Part shown: positions 1-5,445 of the stretch, one piece after another
How positions within the stretch are numbered: the first letter of the stretch is position 1
Layout: every line of letters begins with the position of its first letter
Assembly (NCBI GenBank): GCA_025996895.1
Contig: BNTW01000124.1
Coordinates: 1 to 5,502 of the forward strand
Reading direction: 5' to 3'
DNA: 5,502 nucleotides
Source: Bacteroidia bacterium
GTDB taxonomy: Bacteria > Bacteroidota > Bacteroidia > Bacteroidales > Azobacteroidaceae
Translations under genes and position numbers: made by a program
The notes under the pieces: generated by a model
Told to the model about the DNA's origin: nothing
The model's input: only the letters and a program-made list of their open reading frames with translations
Database searches by the model: none

Positions 1-75
1 TTCTTTGGGATTCCATGAGTATTTTTTTCCTTTTTTATCAGATAAACATCCCTCTTATGGAAAGGATAAATAAGG

Positions 76-148
76 CAAGGCTTTTACCGGAAATACGCTT
101 TTGAGGCACGAGAAAGGAAGATTTCCGGTAAAATTCATTTTAGCCTTG
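76..148. repeat. Nested inverted repeat beyond the acetyltransferase operon
   Basis: Inner arms TTTTACCGGAAAT (82-94) and ATTTCCGGTAAAA (121-133) are a perfect 13-bp inverted repeat with a 26-nt loop. Outer arms CAAGGCT (76-82) and AGCCTTG (142-148) add 7 bp, with an unpaired stretch on the right side. It lies just past the 3' end of the minus-strand GNAT operon, so it could fold in that transcript and block readthrough or protect the 3' end. No U-run follows the stem on either strand, so it is not a standard intrinsic terminator. A small non-autonomous element or a recombination/protein-binding site are alternatives. A weaker 7-bp inverted repeat, CCTTTAT/ATAAAGG (170-176 and 186-192), lies between it and the gene. 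Nothing else in 1-211 looks like a gene. Confidence 0.6.
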
Positions 149-211
149 ACATTTTGTTCTTGGAATATACCTTTATGTTCAGATAATAAAGGATTATACC
201 ATGCTTATTAA

Positions 212-697
212 TTAATAGAGTTGCTTACTCATCTTGTAATTGATGAGACACAATTGATTTGCTTTCCGCTTTTGCTCTTCATCAACTTGAAAACCTTGTT
301 TTTCGAAAAACGGTTTTGCCGTGATGCTAACCTCCGATGTTACTTTTTTTGCACCCTTTTCTTTCGCATATACTTCGATGTATTTATACAAAGATGTTGC
401 AATGCCTTGATGCTGAAAATCTTTGTGCACAAACAACGTATGCATATAACCAGCATCGTTTACAGAGGCAAAACCTACAATCACTCTATTTTCATTTTCT
501 GCCACTACATAATGCTGCTCTTCGAAATACTCAACCAAATGTGCAGTAACATCTACACACGAAGCCCAATCTTCTACTTCCTCAGTTGTATAATCTTTTC
601 GGTTCACTGTAAGAATTGTATTCTGATATAACTCTTTCAGTACCGGAATATCAGACAGGTTTGCTTGGCGGATTTTATTTATCTCTAAGTTGTTCAT
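212..697 (-). CDS. GNAT family N-acetyltransferase, YafP-like (161 aa)
   Basis: Small cytoplasmic acetyltransferase expected to transfer an acetyl group from acetyl-CoA to an amine; the substrate is unknown. The N-terminus (IRQANLSDIPVLKELYQNT) is the usual first strand and helix of the fold. The acetyl-CoA-binding motif A is LFVHKDFQHQGIATSLY at about residues 88-104, with Q95-x-x-G98-x-A100 making the pyrophosphate loop. The later FFEKQGF (130-136) is the conserved segment before the last strands. The region around residues 35-45 (DYTTEEVEDWA) resembles YafP-type proteins. Length is normal and nothing seems missing. The start ATG (697-695) overlaps the stop of the upstream gene in an ATGA, so translation is probably coupled. 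The gene is AT-rich compared with the relaxase, as expected of acquired cargo. Family assignment is firm; any role in resistance or detoxification is a guess. Confidence 0.88.
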   Translation of the reverse strand: MNNLEINKIRQANLSDIPVLKELYQNTILTVNRKDYTTEEVEDWASCVDVTAHLVEYFEEQHYVVAENENRVIVGFASVNDAGYMHTLFVHKDFQHQGIATSLYKYIEVYAKEKGAKKVTSEVSITAKPFFEKQGFQVDEEQKRKANQLCLINYKMSKQLY

Positions 698-1251
698 TTT
701 ATATATTCGTCTTTAAGCATCGAATAATATAAACGATTTACATATTTTCCATCCATAAAAAAGAAATCCCGTAAAGTGCCTTCATAGGTGAAATTACATT
801 TCTTAATAACGCCTTGAGATGCAATATTCCCTTCTTTATGACACACTTGAACTTTGTGGAAATTCACTTTGTTAAAACTAAAGTCTAAGATTGATTTTAC
901 GGCTTCTGATGCATAGCCTTTCCGATGAAATTTGCTACCTAATGCGTATTCTATTTCACAAAAATGATTCTTGTTGTCCACGAGGAATATCGCAAGCTGT
1001 CCAATGCAGATATTAGACTCTTTTTCGATAACAGCCCAACGGTAATAATCTAATCTCTCATATGAACTAATATATTTTTCTAATAGTTCTCTAACTTCGT
1101 CTTTAGTGTTATATGTTGGTTCAGAATATAGCGACTGGATTTTAGGGTCACTAACCCAATAGGTTAACATATCATCATCATCTGTGTAGTGAAATGGTCT
1201 AAGTACTAACCTTTCTGTATCAATCGTTTGAGTTCCTAAATGAGATAACAT
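694..1251 (-). CDS. GNAT family N-acetyltransferase, RimJ/RimL-like (185 aa)
   Basis: Acetyl-CoA-dependent acetyltransferase of the RimJ/RimL-like branch, whose members modify protein N-termini, spermidine or small amines; the substrate here cannot be named. The start TERLVLRPFHYTDDDDM (about residues 12-28) is the classical opening of this branch. Motif A is EYALGSKFHRKGYASEAV (101-118), with R110-x-x-G-x-A as the acetyl-CoA loop. EGNIASQGVIKKCNFTYEG (140-158) is the conserved N-x-x-S helix and turn. Length and ends are complete. It is the first gene of a minus-strand operon with the YafP-like gene (4-base ATGA overlap) and has a -7 box about 40 bp upstream, so it need not depend on relaxase transcription. 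Its base composition is clearly more AT-rich than mob. Two acetyltransferases with different folds of the same superfamily, coupled as cargo, suggest linked chemistry, but that is inference. Confidence 0.9.
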   Translation of the reverse strand: MLSHLGTQTIDTERLVLRPFHYTDDDDMLTYWVSDPKIQSLYSEPTYNTKDEVRELLEKYISSYERLDYYRWAVIEKESNICIGQLAIFLVDNKNHFCEIEYALGSKFHRKGYASEAVKSILDFSFNKVNFHKVQVCHKEGNIASQGVIKKCNFTYEGTLRDFFFMDGKYVNRLYYSMLKDEYIK

Positions 1252-1289
1252 AATTTTAATTTATTAATATTAACGAGATTTTATAGGGG

Positions 1290-1297
1290 CAAAATTA
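1290..1297 (-). promoter_or_regulatory. Bacteroidetes-type -7 box for the acetyltransferase operon
   Basis: On the minus strand the bases read TAATTTTG, an exact match to the Bacteroides -7 consensus TAnnTTTG. The predicted start of transcription would be near 1284, giving a leader of about 33 nt before the ATG at 1251. No clear -33 TTTG is seen at the usual spacing; a TTG lies slightly too close. It sits between the mob stop codon (1326) and the operon, as expected for independently expressed cargo. Confidence 0.5.
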
Positions 1298-1325
1298 GCA
1301 AATATCTGCGAATCAACCATATTTA

Positions 1326-2552
1326 TCACTTGATACTTTTGCTTTTACCTATTTCAGGCTTGATGTTGGGTCTTATATAGTGGCTTGTAGTCCGTTTGGC
1401 TTCTTGGTATTTTTGCCTGAACCAGTCAAGGATATTCTGCCCGTTGATAGATAATTTCAACCTGTCGGAGTCCTTGCTCTCCTTAAATAGCTGCAATTTG
1501 GCATCCTGTGCGTTAAATGATTGATTGTGTTCGGGCGAATGCAGTTTACCCGTAACGGGTACGGTTTCGCCGTTGAATAGTTTCTTAATGGTTTCTATCG
1601 TCAACCCGATGCCTTTACATAGCTGCGCTATCTGCAAGTGTTCATTTAGCTTGGGGAATATGCCGAGCAACAAATTCATATCTTCCTGTGCCTTATATGG
1701 CTCATAATCCTGTTTTGCCTTTTGCAGTTTGGCTTCGATACAGGTTAGTTCCCTGTCTTTTTGCCTGACATGGTTGTCCATATCAAGAAACTTTTCCCTT
1801 GCCTCATCCTTGCGGTCGTACAAATCCCAAATCTTCCCGCTTACCTCCTCTTTCTGTTCTTCCAGATATCCGATGCTCTCTTTCAGGTCTTCATTCCTCG
1901 CATATAAATTCCTGTAATACTGCTGCGTGGTAATATGCCTCGCTTCCGAGCCGTCAATGCCCCGATTCAATCCGTATTTGCCCATCGCCTCTGCATAGCT
2001 GTCCTGATAATATTTGAGCTTGTTGCGGTTCATCACGTCATCGACACACAGGCGAGCGGCGTTGGGATTCCTCTTTTTGTATTTCTTTTTGCCGTCATCC
2101 TGCTTGGCGGTCTTGGCTTTCCGCCTCTCGCATGTTACAATCGGGACAATGGTAGCGTGGATATGGGGCGTTTTCTCATCCATGTGCAGCACTGCCGACA
2201 CAAGGTTATCTTTCCCGAATGTTTGTTTGAGCCACTCGATATTATCATTGCACCACTCATCGAGTTTGCCTGCGGCTTCGATGCGCTGCATGTCTCCGGA
2301 TGTTCCCGACAGCATGACGCGGATTGCGCGGACTTGGTTGTGGCTAATCTTGCGGGTAATGCCTGCCGTATCTATCCGGTGCTGTATGGCTTCCGTTCGG
2401 TTGCTCACCCCATCGGGTGGGATAATGAGTTCCCTGTTCAGGTGCGTACGGGCTTTATCCGCGTTTTTCGGGTCTATTGTCCGCTCGATGTGTGCGGACA
2501 TGGCGGCGTCGTTGCCCGACGCCTTGTCTAAATGAAGTACTGCGTAACCCAT
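1326..2552 (-). CDS. mob: MobV-family (Pre/Mob) mobilization relaxase (408 aa)
   Basis: Relaxase that nicks one strand at the origin of transfer so the element can be moved by another element's conjugation machinery. The Mob_Pre domain fills about residues 1-215. His21 in SAHIERT lines up with the catalytic histidine of pMV158 MobM, followed by THLNREL (36-42), the second conserved block. HMDEKTPHIH (123-132) is the HxDExxPHxH metal-binding motif, and SEARHITTQQYYR (202-214) closes the domain. Residues 215-285 are charged and helical, probably a coiled coil for dimer or membrane contact. The C-terminus (LSINGQNILDWFRQKYQEAK) resembles the tail of Bacteroides MobV proteins. The frame is open throughout with all catalytic residues, so it is probably functional. 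ATG at 2552 starts the conserved MGYAVLHLDK. Upstream lies a palindrome-rich gap, the expected oriT position, then an integrase on the same strand. More GC-rich than the cargo genes. No conjugation genes are nearby, so transfer would need a helper. Confidence 0.93.
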   Translation of the reverse strand: MGYAVLHLDKASGNDAAMSAHIERTIDPKNADKARTHLNRELIIPPDGVSNRTEAIQHRIDTAGITRKISHNQVRAIRVMLSGTSGDMQRIEAAGKLDEWCNDNIEWLKQTFGKDNLVSAVLHMDEKTPHIHATIVPIVTCERRKAKTAKQDDGKKKYKKRNPNAARLCVDDVMNRNKLKYYQDSYAEAMGKYGLNRGIDGSEARHITTQQYYRNLYARNEDLKESIGYLEEQKEEVSGKIWDLYDRKDEAREKFLDMDNHVRQKDRELTCIEAKLQKAKQDYEPYKAQEDMNLLLGIFPKLNEHLQIAQLCKGIGLTIETIKKLFNGETVPVTGKLHSPEHNQSFNAQDAKLQLFKESKDSDRLKLSINGQNILDWFRQKYQEAKRTTSHYIRPNIKPEIGKSKSIK

Positions 2553-2652
2553 ATTCGTTATTGATTTTACTGTTAAAAAATAGCTGAAGATTTATTAATT
2601 GGCTTCCTTTCGGGAAGTCTTTTTGGGGGATTCCAAAGGGGGAACGCCTTTG

Positions 2653-2712
2653 GCTTATTGGGACTTTTTTAGCGGAGATTTATCGGAGCGTTAAGAAAAA
2701 GTCCTAATAAGC
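2653..2712. repeat. 17-bp inverted repeat in the mob upstream region
   Basis: Left arm 2653-2669 (GCTTATTGGGACTTTTT) pairs with right arm 2696-2712 (AAAAAGTCCTAATAAGC) with a single G-T mismatch at 2660/2705, leaving a 26-nt loop. The loop contains CGGAG twice (2673-2677, 2684-2688). It is the longest stem of the oriT-like cluster and the likeliest relaxase recognition structure. The arms end at the nested palindrome that follows, so the two could not both extend through 2711-2712. Confidence 0.7.
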
Positions 2713-2745
2713 TACGTCATTTTTCAAAATGACCTCCGGCGTAGC
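2711..2745. repeat. Nested palindrome GCTACG...CGTAGC with inner GTCATTTT/AAAATGAC
   Basis: Outer arms GCTACG (2711-2716) and CGTAGC (2740-2745) enclose a perfect inner 8-bp palindrome, GTCATTTT (2716-2723) and AAAATGAC (2726-2733), with a 2-nt loop. The inner palindrome sits off centre, leaving CTCCGG unpaired on one side. It shares its first bases with the preceding 17-bp repeat, so alternative foldings compete. It is probably part of the oriT-like cluster. Confidence 0.65.
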
Positions 2746-2757
2746 TGCGGTTAAACT

Positions 2758-2792
2758 CTACCGGCAGCGTTGTTACTTCTTTCGGTAGCAAC
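2758..2792. repeat. Short overlapping inverted repeats between int and oriT-like cluster
   Basis: CTACCG (2758-2763) pairs with CGGTAG (2783-2788), and GTTGTTAC (2769-2776) pairs with GTAGCAAC (2785-2792) with one G-T. The two foldings share bases and are mutually exclusive. The role is unknown; they may belong to the transfer origin or to the 3' region of the integrase transcript. Confidence 0.4.
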
Positions 2793-2818
2793 ACCCGCTA
2801 CAGTAAGTATAGCGGGTG
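2792..2818 (-). terminator. Strong hairpin just after the integrase stop (possible terminator)
   Basis: CACCCGCTA (2792-2800) and TAGCGGGTG (2810-2818) form a perfect, GC-rich 9-bp stem with a 9-nt loop. It begins about 15 bp past the integrase stop codon on the minus strand. Position and stability suit a terminator insulating mob from int, but no run of U follows, so termination would need another factor. It could equally be an outlying part of the transfer origin. Confidence 0.35.
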
Positions 2819-2833
2819 CAGTGTGCCGGCTAA

Positions 2834-3905
2834 TTATAGTAACCCTGCTACTTTTTCTTTTTTCACCGGCAATATTTCAACTGGGAGAATAGCCGGATTA
2901 GATGCTAACCCCGCTTCCAGTTTCTTACCGAATGCCGATATATCATGCTCCAGTTTCTCGGTGGTAATCTTAGCGTAAATCTGAGTGGTGGTAATCTTCG
3001 TATGTCCCAGTATCTTGCTTACGCTCTCTATCGGCATCCCGTTGCTTAGCGCCAAAGTCGAGAATGTATGACGGCTCATGTGGAATGTGAGAGGCTTATC
3101 AATACCGCAGGCTTTGGCTATCTGTTTCAGTTTCCGGTTCGCATGCTGGTTGCTAAGGAAATCAAACAGATAATTGCCGTTTCTAAACGGTTCGTAACGC
3201 CCGATAATCTTTAATGCACTATCCAGCAGCATTACCCGGAACGGAACTTTCGTCTTCTTCCGCTTTGCCGTAATCCACCAGCTACCATTGATATTTACCA
3301 GATTATCAGCCGTCAGGTTCTTGATGTCTATGAACGAGATACCGGTCAGGCATCCGAATACGAATATATCCCGCATCTTGGCGAATGACGGGTTGGAAAA
3401 CGGATGGTTAATCATCGTTTGCAACTCCTCCTCCGTTAAGAACTGGCGTTCCCTTACGTTGGGGCTGGCATGATACCGGGCAAAGGGGTTGCGGTGCAGA
3501 TGCCCGTCGCAATGGGTGCGGGTAACAATCATTTTCAACGGTACGGTGTACATCCATACGCCGGACGGGGAAAGGGATACTTCGGTGCGCAGGTATATAT
3601 CAAACTGTCGGATAAAATCTTCCGACAGTTCTTTCATTGGCAAACCCTTCCCGCTCCCTGATTTGCCCATAATGCTCGATAATCTTCGCCTTGATTTTGT
3701 CCAGGGCCTGGTTAATCTTCTGCACTTCGGCTCCCTTGCCTTTGGCGCGGTTGGCTTTGGCATCCCACAGGGAGAGGGCAACCGTTTGCTTGCAACTGAA
3801 CTGGGCAGCCTACCCGTTCACCGTGATGCGCCCAAGAATGGGTGCAACACCGTTCTTTTCCTTACTGCTGTTCACGTAAAACAACACTTTAAATGTGTTC
3901 CGCAT
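2834..3905 (-). pseudogene. int: Tyrosine recombinase/integrase, disrupted by a stop codon and an internal deletion
   Basis: Integrase that would insert and excise the element. Translation from ATG 3905-3903 gives the typical Bacteroides integrase start (MRNTFKVLFYVNSSKEKNG), then TAG at codon 32 (3812-3810). The same frame continues with AAQFSCKQTVALSLWDAKANR to about residue 87. Near 3640 homology jumps to another frame, beginning PMKELSEDFIRQFDIYL. Roughly 55-70 residues of the core-binding domain expected there are missing. The catalytic domain follows intact to the stop at 2834: RKKTK (beta-strand lysine), HMSRH (HxxR), LGHTKITTTQIY (histidine and nucleophilic Tyr). The usual first catalytic arginine is serine in TGISFID, as in IntDOT-type enzymes, so that substitution is normal for the family. 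The longest open frame starts at 3781 but its first ~47 residues are out-of-frame nonsense. A shorter protein from the ATG at 3637 is possible but would lack the arm-binding domain. Confidence 0.88.
3603..3630. repeat. 9-bp inverted repeat beside the integrase deletion point
   Basis: AACTGTCGG (3603-3611) and CCGACAGTT (3622-3630) are a perfect inverted repeat with a 10-nt loop, lying inside codons for ELSEDFIRQF. It ends about 10 bp from the place where the integrase frame breaks. It may be coincidence in coding DNA, or it may have helped cause the deletion by stalling replication. Confidence 0.5.
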
Positions 3906-3949
3906 AACTCAATTTTTTTTAGTTACAAAATTACTTTCAATTGAGTTAT
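3904..3949. promoter_or_regulatory. 11-bp inverted repeat bracketing the int promoter and start codon (putative operator)
   Basis: ATAACTCAATT (3904-3914) and AATTGAGTTAT (3939-3949) match perfectly as an inverted repeat, 35 bp centre to centre. The left arm covers the int start codon; the right arm sits where the -33 region would be. The 24-bp spacer contains the -7 box. A protein bound to both arms would cover the promoter, suggesting autorepression or control by an excisionase. These could instead be integrase arm-type binding sites. Confidence 0.55.
3926..3933 (-). promoter_or_regulatory. Bacteroidetes-type -7 box for int
   Basis: On the minus strand the bases read TAATTTTG, matching TAnnTTTG exactly and identical to the box in front of the acetyltransferase operon. 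Transcription would begin near 3920, leaving a short leader of about 15 nt before the ATG at 3905. No -33 TTTG is found at the usual spacing; the nearest is about 27 nt upstream. Confidence 0.5.
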
Positions 3950-4162
3950 CTGTCGCTATGCAAAACTGCGCATAACACTGAAAAAGAATCTATTACAAAT
4001 TATCCCCGTAATAGAACCGGGTAACGATTTGGAAACCGTCCGCCTGCGTTATTCTGCTTAAAACGTGTTTTCCGGCGATGGAAAAACAACACATAATACA
4101 GCATATTTCACTGACAGTCAGTCAAATTACCTCGTTTTTCCAAAATCCGCCTGCTGTGTAGG
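3950..4162. other. Non-coding junction region between the two integrase genes
   Basis: No convincing gene is seen here. A 27-residue reading frame (4078-4161) has no recognisable features. CGCATAAC occurs at 3969-3976 as a direct copy of 3901-3908 at the int start. The minus strand at 3969-3960 reads GCAGTTTTGC, one base from the CTnDOT-type attachment core GTAnnTTTGC. One end of the mobilizable element probably lies in this stretch, since integrase genes of this kind normally sit beside an attachment site, but no matching direct repeat was found at the other side of the window. Confidence 0.35.
4110..4122. repeat. 13-bp palindrome ACTGAC-A-GTCAGT
   Basis: ACTGAC (4110-4115) and GTCAGT (4117-4122) form a perfect palindrome around a single A, about 40 bp upstream of the second integrase fragment. 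GGAAAAAC (4080-4087) and GTTTTTCC (4134-4141) form a wider, not exactly concentric inverted repeat around it. The compact symmetry suits a dimeric DNA-binding protein regulating the downstream integrase, but no promoter box is recognisable. Confidence 0.4.
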
Positions 4163-4708
4163 ATGTTCTACCTCAAAAAGAATGAAATGGATGACCAGGG
4201 GAAATGCCCTGTCATGGGACATATCAGAATCGGTAAAACGGAAGCGCCGTTCAGTGTTAAAAGAAAAGTGTTAATGTCACTCTGGGATACCCATTCCGGA
4301 CGCACTATCGGAAAGAGCAGGGTAGCCGCGGATTTAAACAGGCGGTTGGACAGGATGAACGTGTCTATTCATGCCAATTACAAAGAACTTTCAAAGGTTA
4401 AAGATCGTGTTACTGCCGAACAAGTAAGAGCTGCTTCTTTGGGGATTGTTTCCCGAAAAGATGACATGGTCACCTATTTTTCCAATTATTTGGAAAAATA
4501 CGAACAGAGAGTCGGTAAAGACAGGGCAGAAGGCTCATTCAAAACTCTAAAAAATTCATGGGAGCATTTACGCAAATTCATTAAAAAGAAGTATAAGGTT
4601 AGTGATATTTCTTTTACGGCACTGAATTATTCGTTTATCGAAGACTATGATTATTATCTTCGTATAAACCTTCGCAGTATTGAATACATTTTCAAAATAA
4701 GCAGCTAA
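4163..4708 (+). CDS. Second tyrosine integrase, N-terminal fragment only
   Basis: The start MFYLKKNEMDDQGKCPVMG is the arm-binding domain typical of Bacteroides conjugative-transposon integrases, followed by SLWDTHSGRTIGKS and NRRLDRMNVSIHANYKEL (about residues 44-83). YEQRVGKDRAEGSFKTLKN and the region to DYDYYLRINL (about 168) are the core-binding domain. Family likeness stops near base 4675; the last dozen residues (RSIEYIFKISS) are the antisense of the rteC-like gene. The whole catalytic domain with R, H-x-x-R and Tyr is absent, so it cannot recombine DNA. Family members usually carry a few more residues before FYLKKN, so the true start may also be lost or lie in the open frame from 4115. 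It differs clearly from the minus-strand integrase at 2834-3905, so it comes from a different element. A short DNA-binding product could still be made, but the gene is best read as a remnant. Confidence 0.8.
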   Translation: MFYLKKNEMDDQGKCPVMGHIRIGKTEAPFSVKRKVLMSLWDTHSGRTIGKSRVAADLNRRLDRMNVSIHANYKELSKVKDRVTAEQVRAASLGIVSRKDDMVTYFSNYLEKYEQRVGKDRAEGSFKTLKNSWEHLRKFIKKKYKVSDISFTALNYSFIEDYDYYLRINLRSIEYIFKISS

Positions 4709-5350
4709 TTGGTTAAGTGATACATCGCCCATATTAAAACATCCCAGTGCATCCAAAGCATAAAGTAATTCGATTAATTCCGCTTTTTTCCCTGTCCAGG
4801 AGAGTTTTACCCGCGGAAATGAATTATCCGTCTTCATTCCATAATTTTCAATTGACTGTAGCTCAGTATTAATGTAAACCTGAATTAAGTCATTTGCCAT
4901 TAATTTGGCTACCCAGAAATCGGCAGCGCTGGAAAATGAATCATTCCGTTCAAAAGAAAACGAATCCAAATATAAACCGCTATAACTCTGATTTCTTAAA
5001 AACATATCGCGGTCAAGGTGCGACAAGCCGACACGGTAATACCTTACAAAGTCAATCCGCTTCCGGGAAAAATCGTCTAAGGGATCCAATTCGTGTTTAT
5101 AATACTCCCTTTTCACATCCATGCTGCTTGTCGGACAATTTATTTCGAGATTATAGACTTTTTGATAATAAATCAACAGAGAAAAAATCTTGGGTTTGAG
5201 TTCCTTAAAAAACCGAATTTCCTCCTCTTCACTCTTGAATTGATAGTTTTTGACGAACGCTTTCAATTGCTCCATTGCATCCGTAAGCACTTCTATTGCC
5301 ACCAATGATTTTTTCAGTATGTTAGCTTCACCAAATTCGATTTCCTGCAA
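4568..5350 (-). CDS. rteC-like: RteC-family protein, remnant truncated at both ends
   Basis: RteC is the regulator that activates the excision genes of CTnDOT-type conjugative transposons under tetracycline control. Family hallmarks visible are EEEIRFFKELKPKIFSLLIYY (about residues 41-61), the FYxYYRxG-like RIDFVRYYRVGLSHLD, AADFWVAKLMANDLIQVYINTEL, and the C-terminal WTGKKAELIELLYALDALGCFN leading to LAAYFENVFN. After FENVFN (base 4679) the sequence becomes the antisense of the integrase fragment, ending at an accidental stop at 4568, so the last ~45 family residues are lost. The frame stays open upstream to 5413 with family-like sequence (FPKLKKTVDDKLQEIE) but has no ATG; 5350 is only a TTG. 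The real start was therefore probably removed at about 5385-5410, where a transposase-like gene begins. It is likely non-functional. No rteA or rteB two-component genes and no tetQ are present in the window. Confidence 0.82.
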   Translation of the reverse strand: MQEIEFGEANILKKSLVAIEVLTDAMEQLKAFVKNYQFKSEEEEIRFFKELKPKIFSLLIYYQKVYNLEINCPTSSMDVKREYYKHELDPLDDFSRKRIDFVRYYRVGLSHLDRDMFLRNQSYSGLYLDSFSFERNDSFSSAADFWVAKLMANDLIQVYINTELQSIENYGMKTDNSFPRVKLSWTGKKAELIELLYALDALGCFNMGDVSLNQLAAYFENVFNTAKVYTKIIIIVFDKRIIQCRKRNITNLILLFNEFA

Positions 5351-5433
5351 TTTGTCATCGACAGTTTTCTTCAGTTTAGGAAATGTCCGTAAATTAATTT
5401 TACATTTATAGTGTTAGTATCAAAAATTATAGC

Positions 5434-5441
5434 TAACTTTG
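5434..5441 (+). promoter_or_regulatory. Bacteroidetes-type -7 box in front of the transposase-like gene
   Basis: TAACTTTG matches TAnnTTTG exactly. It ends only 4 bases before the ATG at 5446, so transcription would start about at the start codon, which would make the message leaderless or nearly so. No clear -33 TTTG is seen. Together with the bases around it (CTAACTTTGC) it also comes within one base of the CTnDOT attachment core, which is probably coincidence because the two motifs overlap in sequence. Confidence 0.45.
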
Positions 5442-5445
5442 CGTC

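Larger units (their letters stand above)
2601..2745. other. Candidate origin of transfer (oriT): cluster of inverted repeats upstream of mob
   Basis: MobV relaxases usually act at an oriT just upstream of their own gene. This 145-bp stretch starts about 50 bp upstream of the mob ATG and holds four hairpin-forming repeats in a row: CTTCC/GGAAG (2603-2617), CCAAAGG/CCTTTGG (2633-2653), a 17-bp pair (2653-2712) and a nested pair (2711-2745). It also has a 13-bp-spaced direct repeat of GGGGGA (2625-2630, 2638-2643). Such density is far above the surrounding DNA and no gene fits here. The nick site cannot be placed from sequence alone. Alternatives are a transcript structure controlling mob or a replication-related site. 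Confidence 0.5.

Noticed and set aside
1..16. Possible minus-strand gene start (ATG at 16-14, MESQR) running off the left edge
   Set aside because: Only five codons are visible and no promoter box was found, so it cannot be supported.
55..138. 27-residue minus-strand frame running through the 76-148 inverted repeat
   Set aside because: Its sequence is dictated by the repeat arms and it has no recognisable domain or promoter.
1935..2531. Long plus-strand open frames (1935-2531 and 2014-2535) across the relaxase gene
   Set aside because: They lie antisense to the well-supported relaxase in its GC-rich part, show no family motifs and are explained by its codon pattern.
2553..2600. Promoter for mob
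   Set aside because: The best candidate, TATTTTTT on the minus strand, misses the final G of TAnnTTTG and has no -33 element.
3489..3944. Plus-strand open frame of 151 codons over the start of int
   Set aside because: It is antisense to recognisable integrase sequence in two frames and has no recognisable domain.
3960..3969. CTnDOT-like attachment core (GCAGTTTTGC on the minus strand)
   Set aside because: One mismatch in a short degenerate motif, and no second copy that would define an element boundary was found; mentioned only as a possibility in the junction region.
4078..4161. 27-residue frame just before the second integrase
   Set aside because: Too short and with no recognisable features or promoter; kept only as part of the junction region.
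4065..4274. Plus-strand open frame of 69 codons overlapping the second integrase start
   Set aside because: It is in another frame from the integrase-like protein and has no family likeness of its own.
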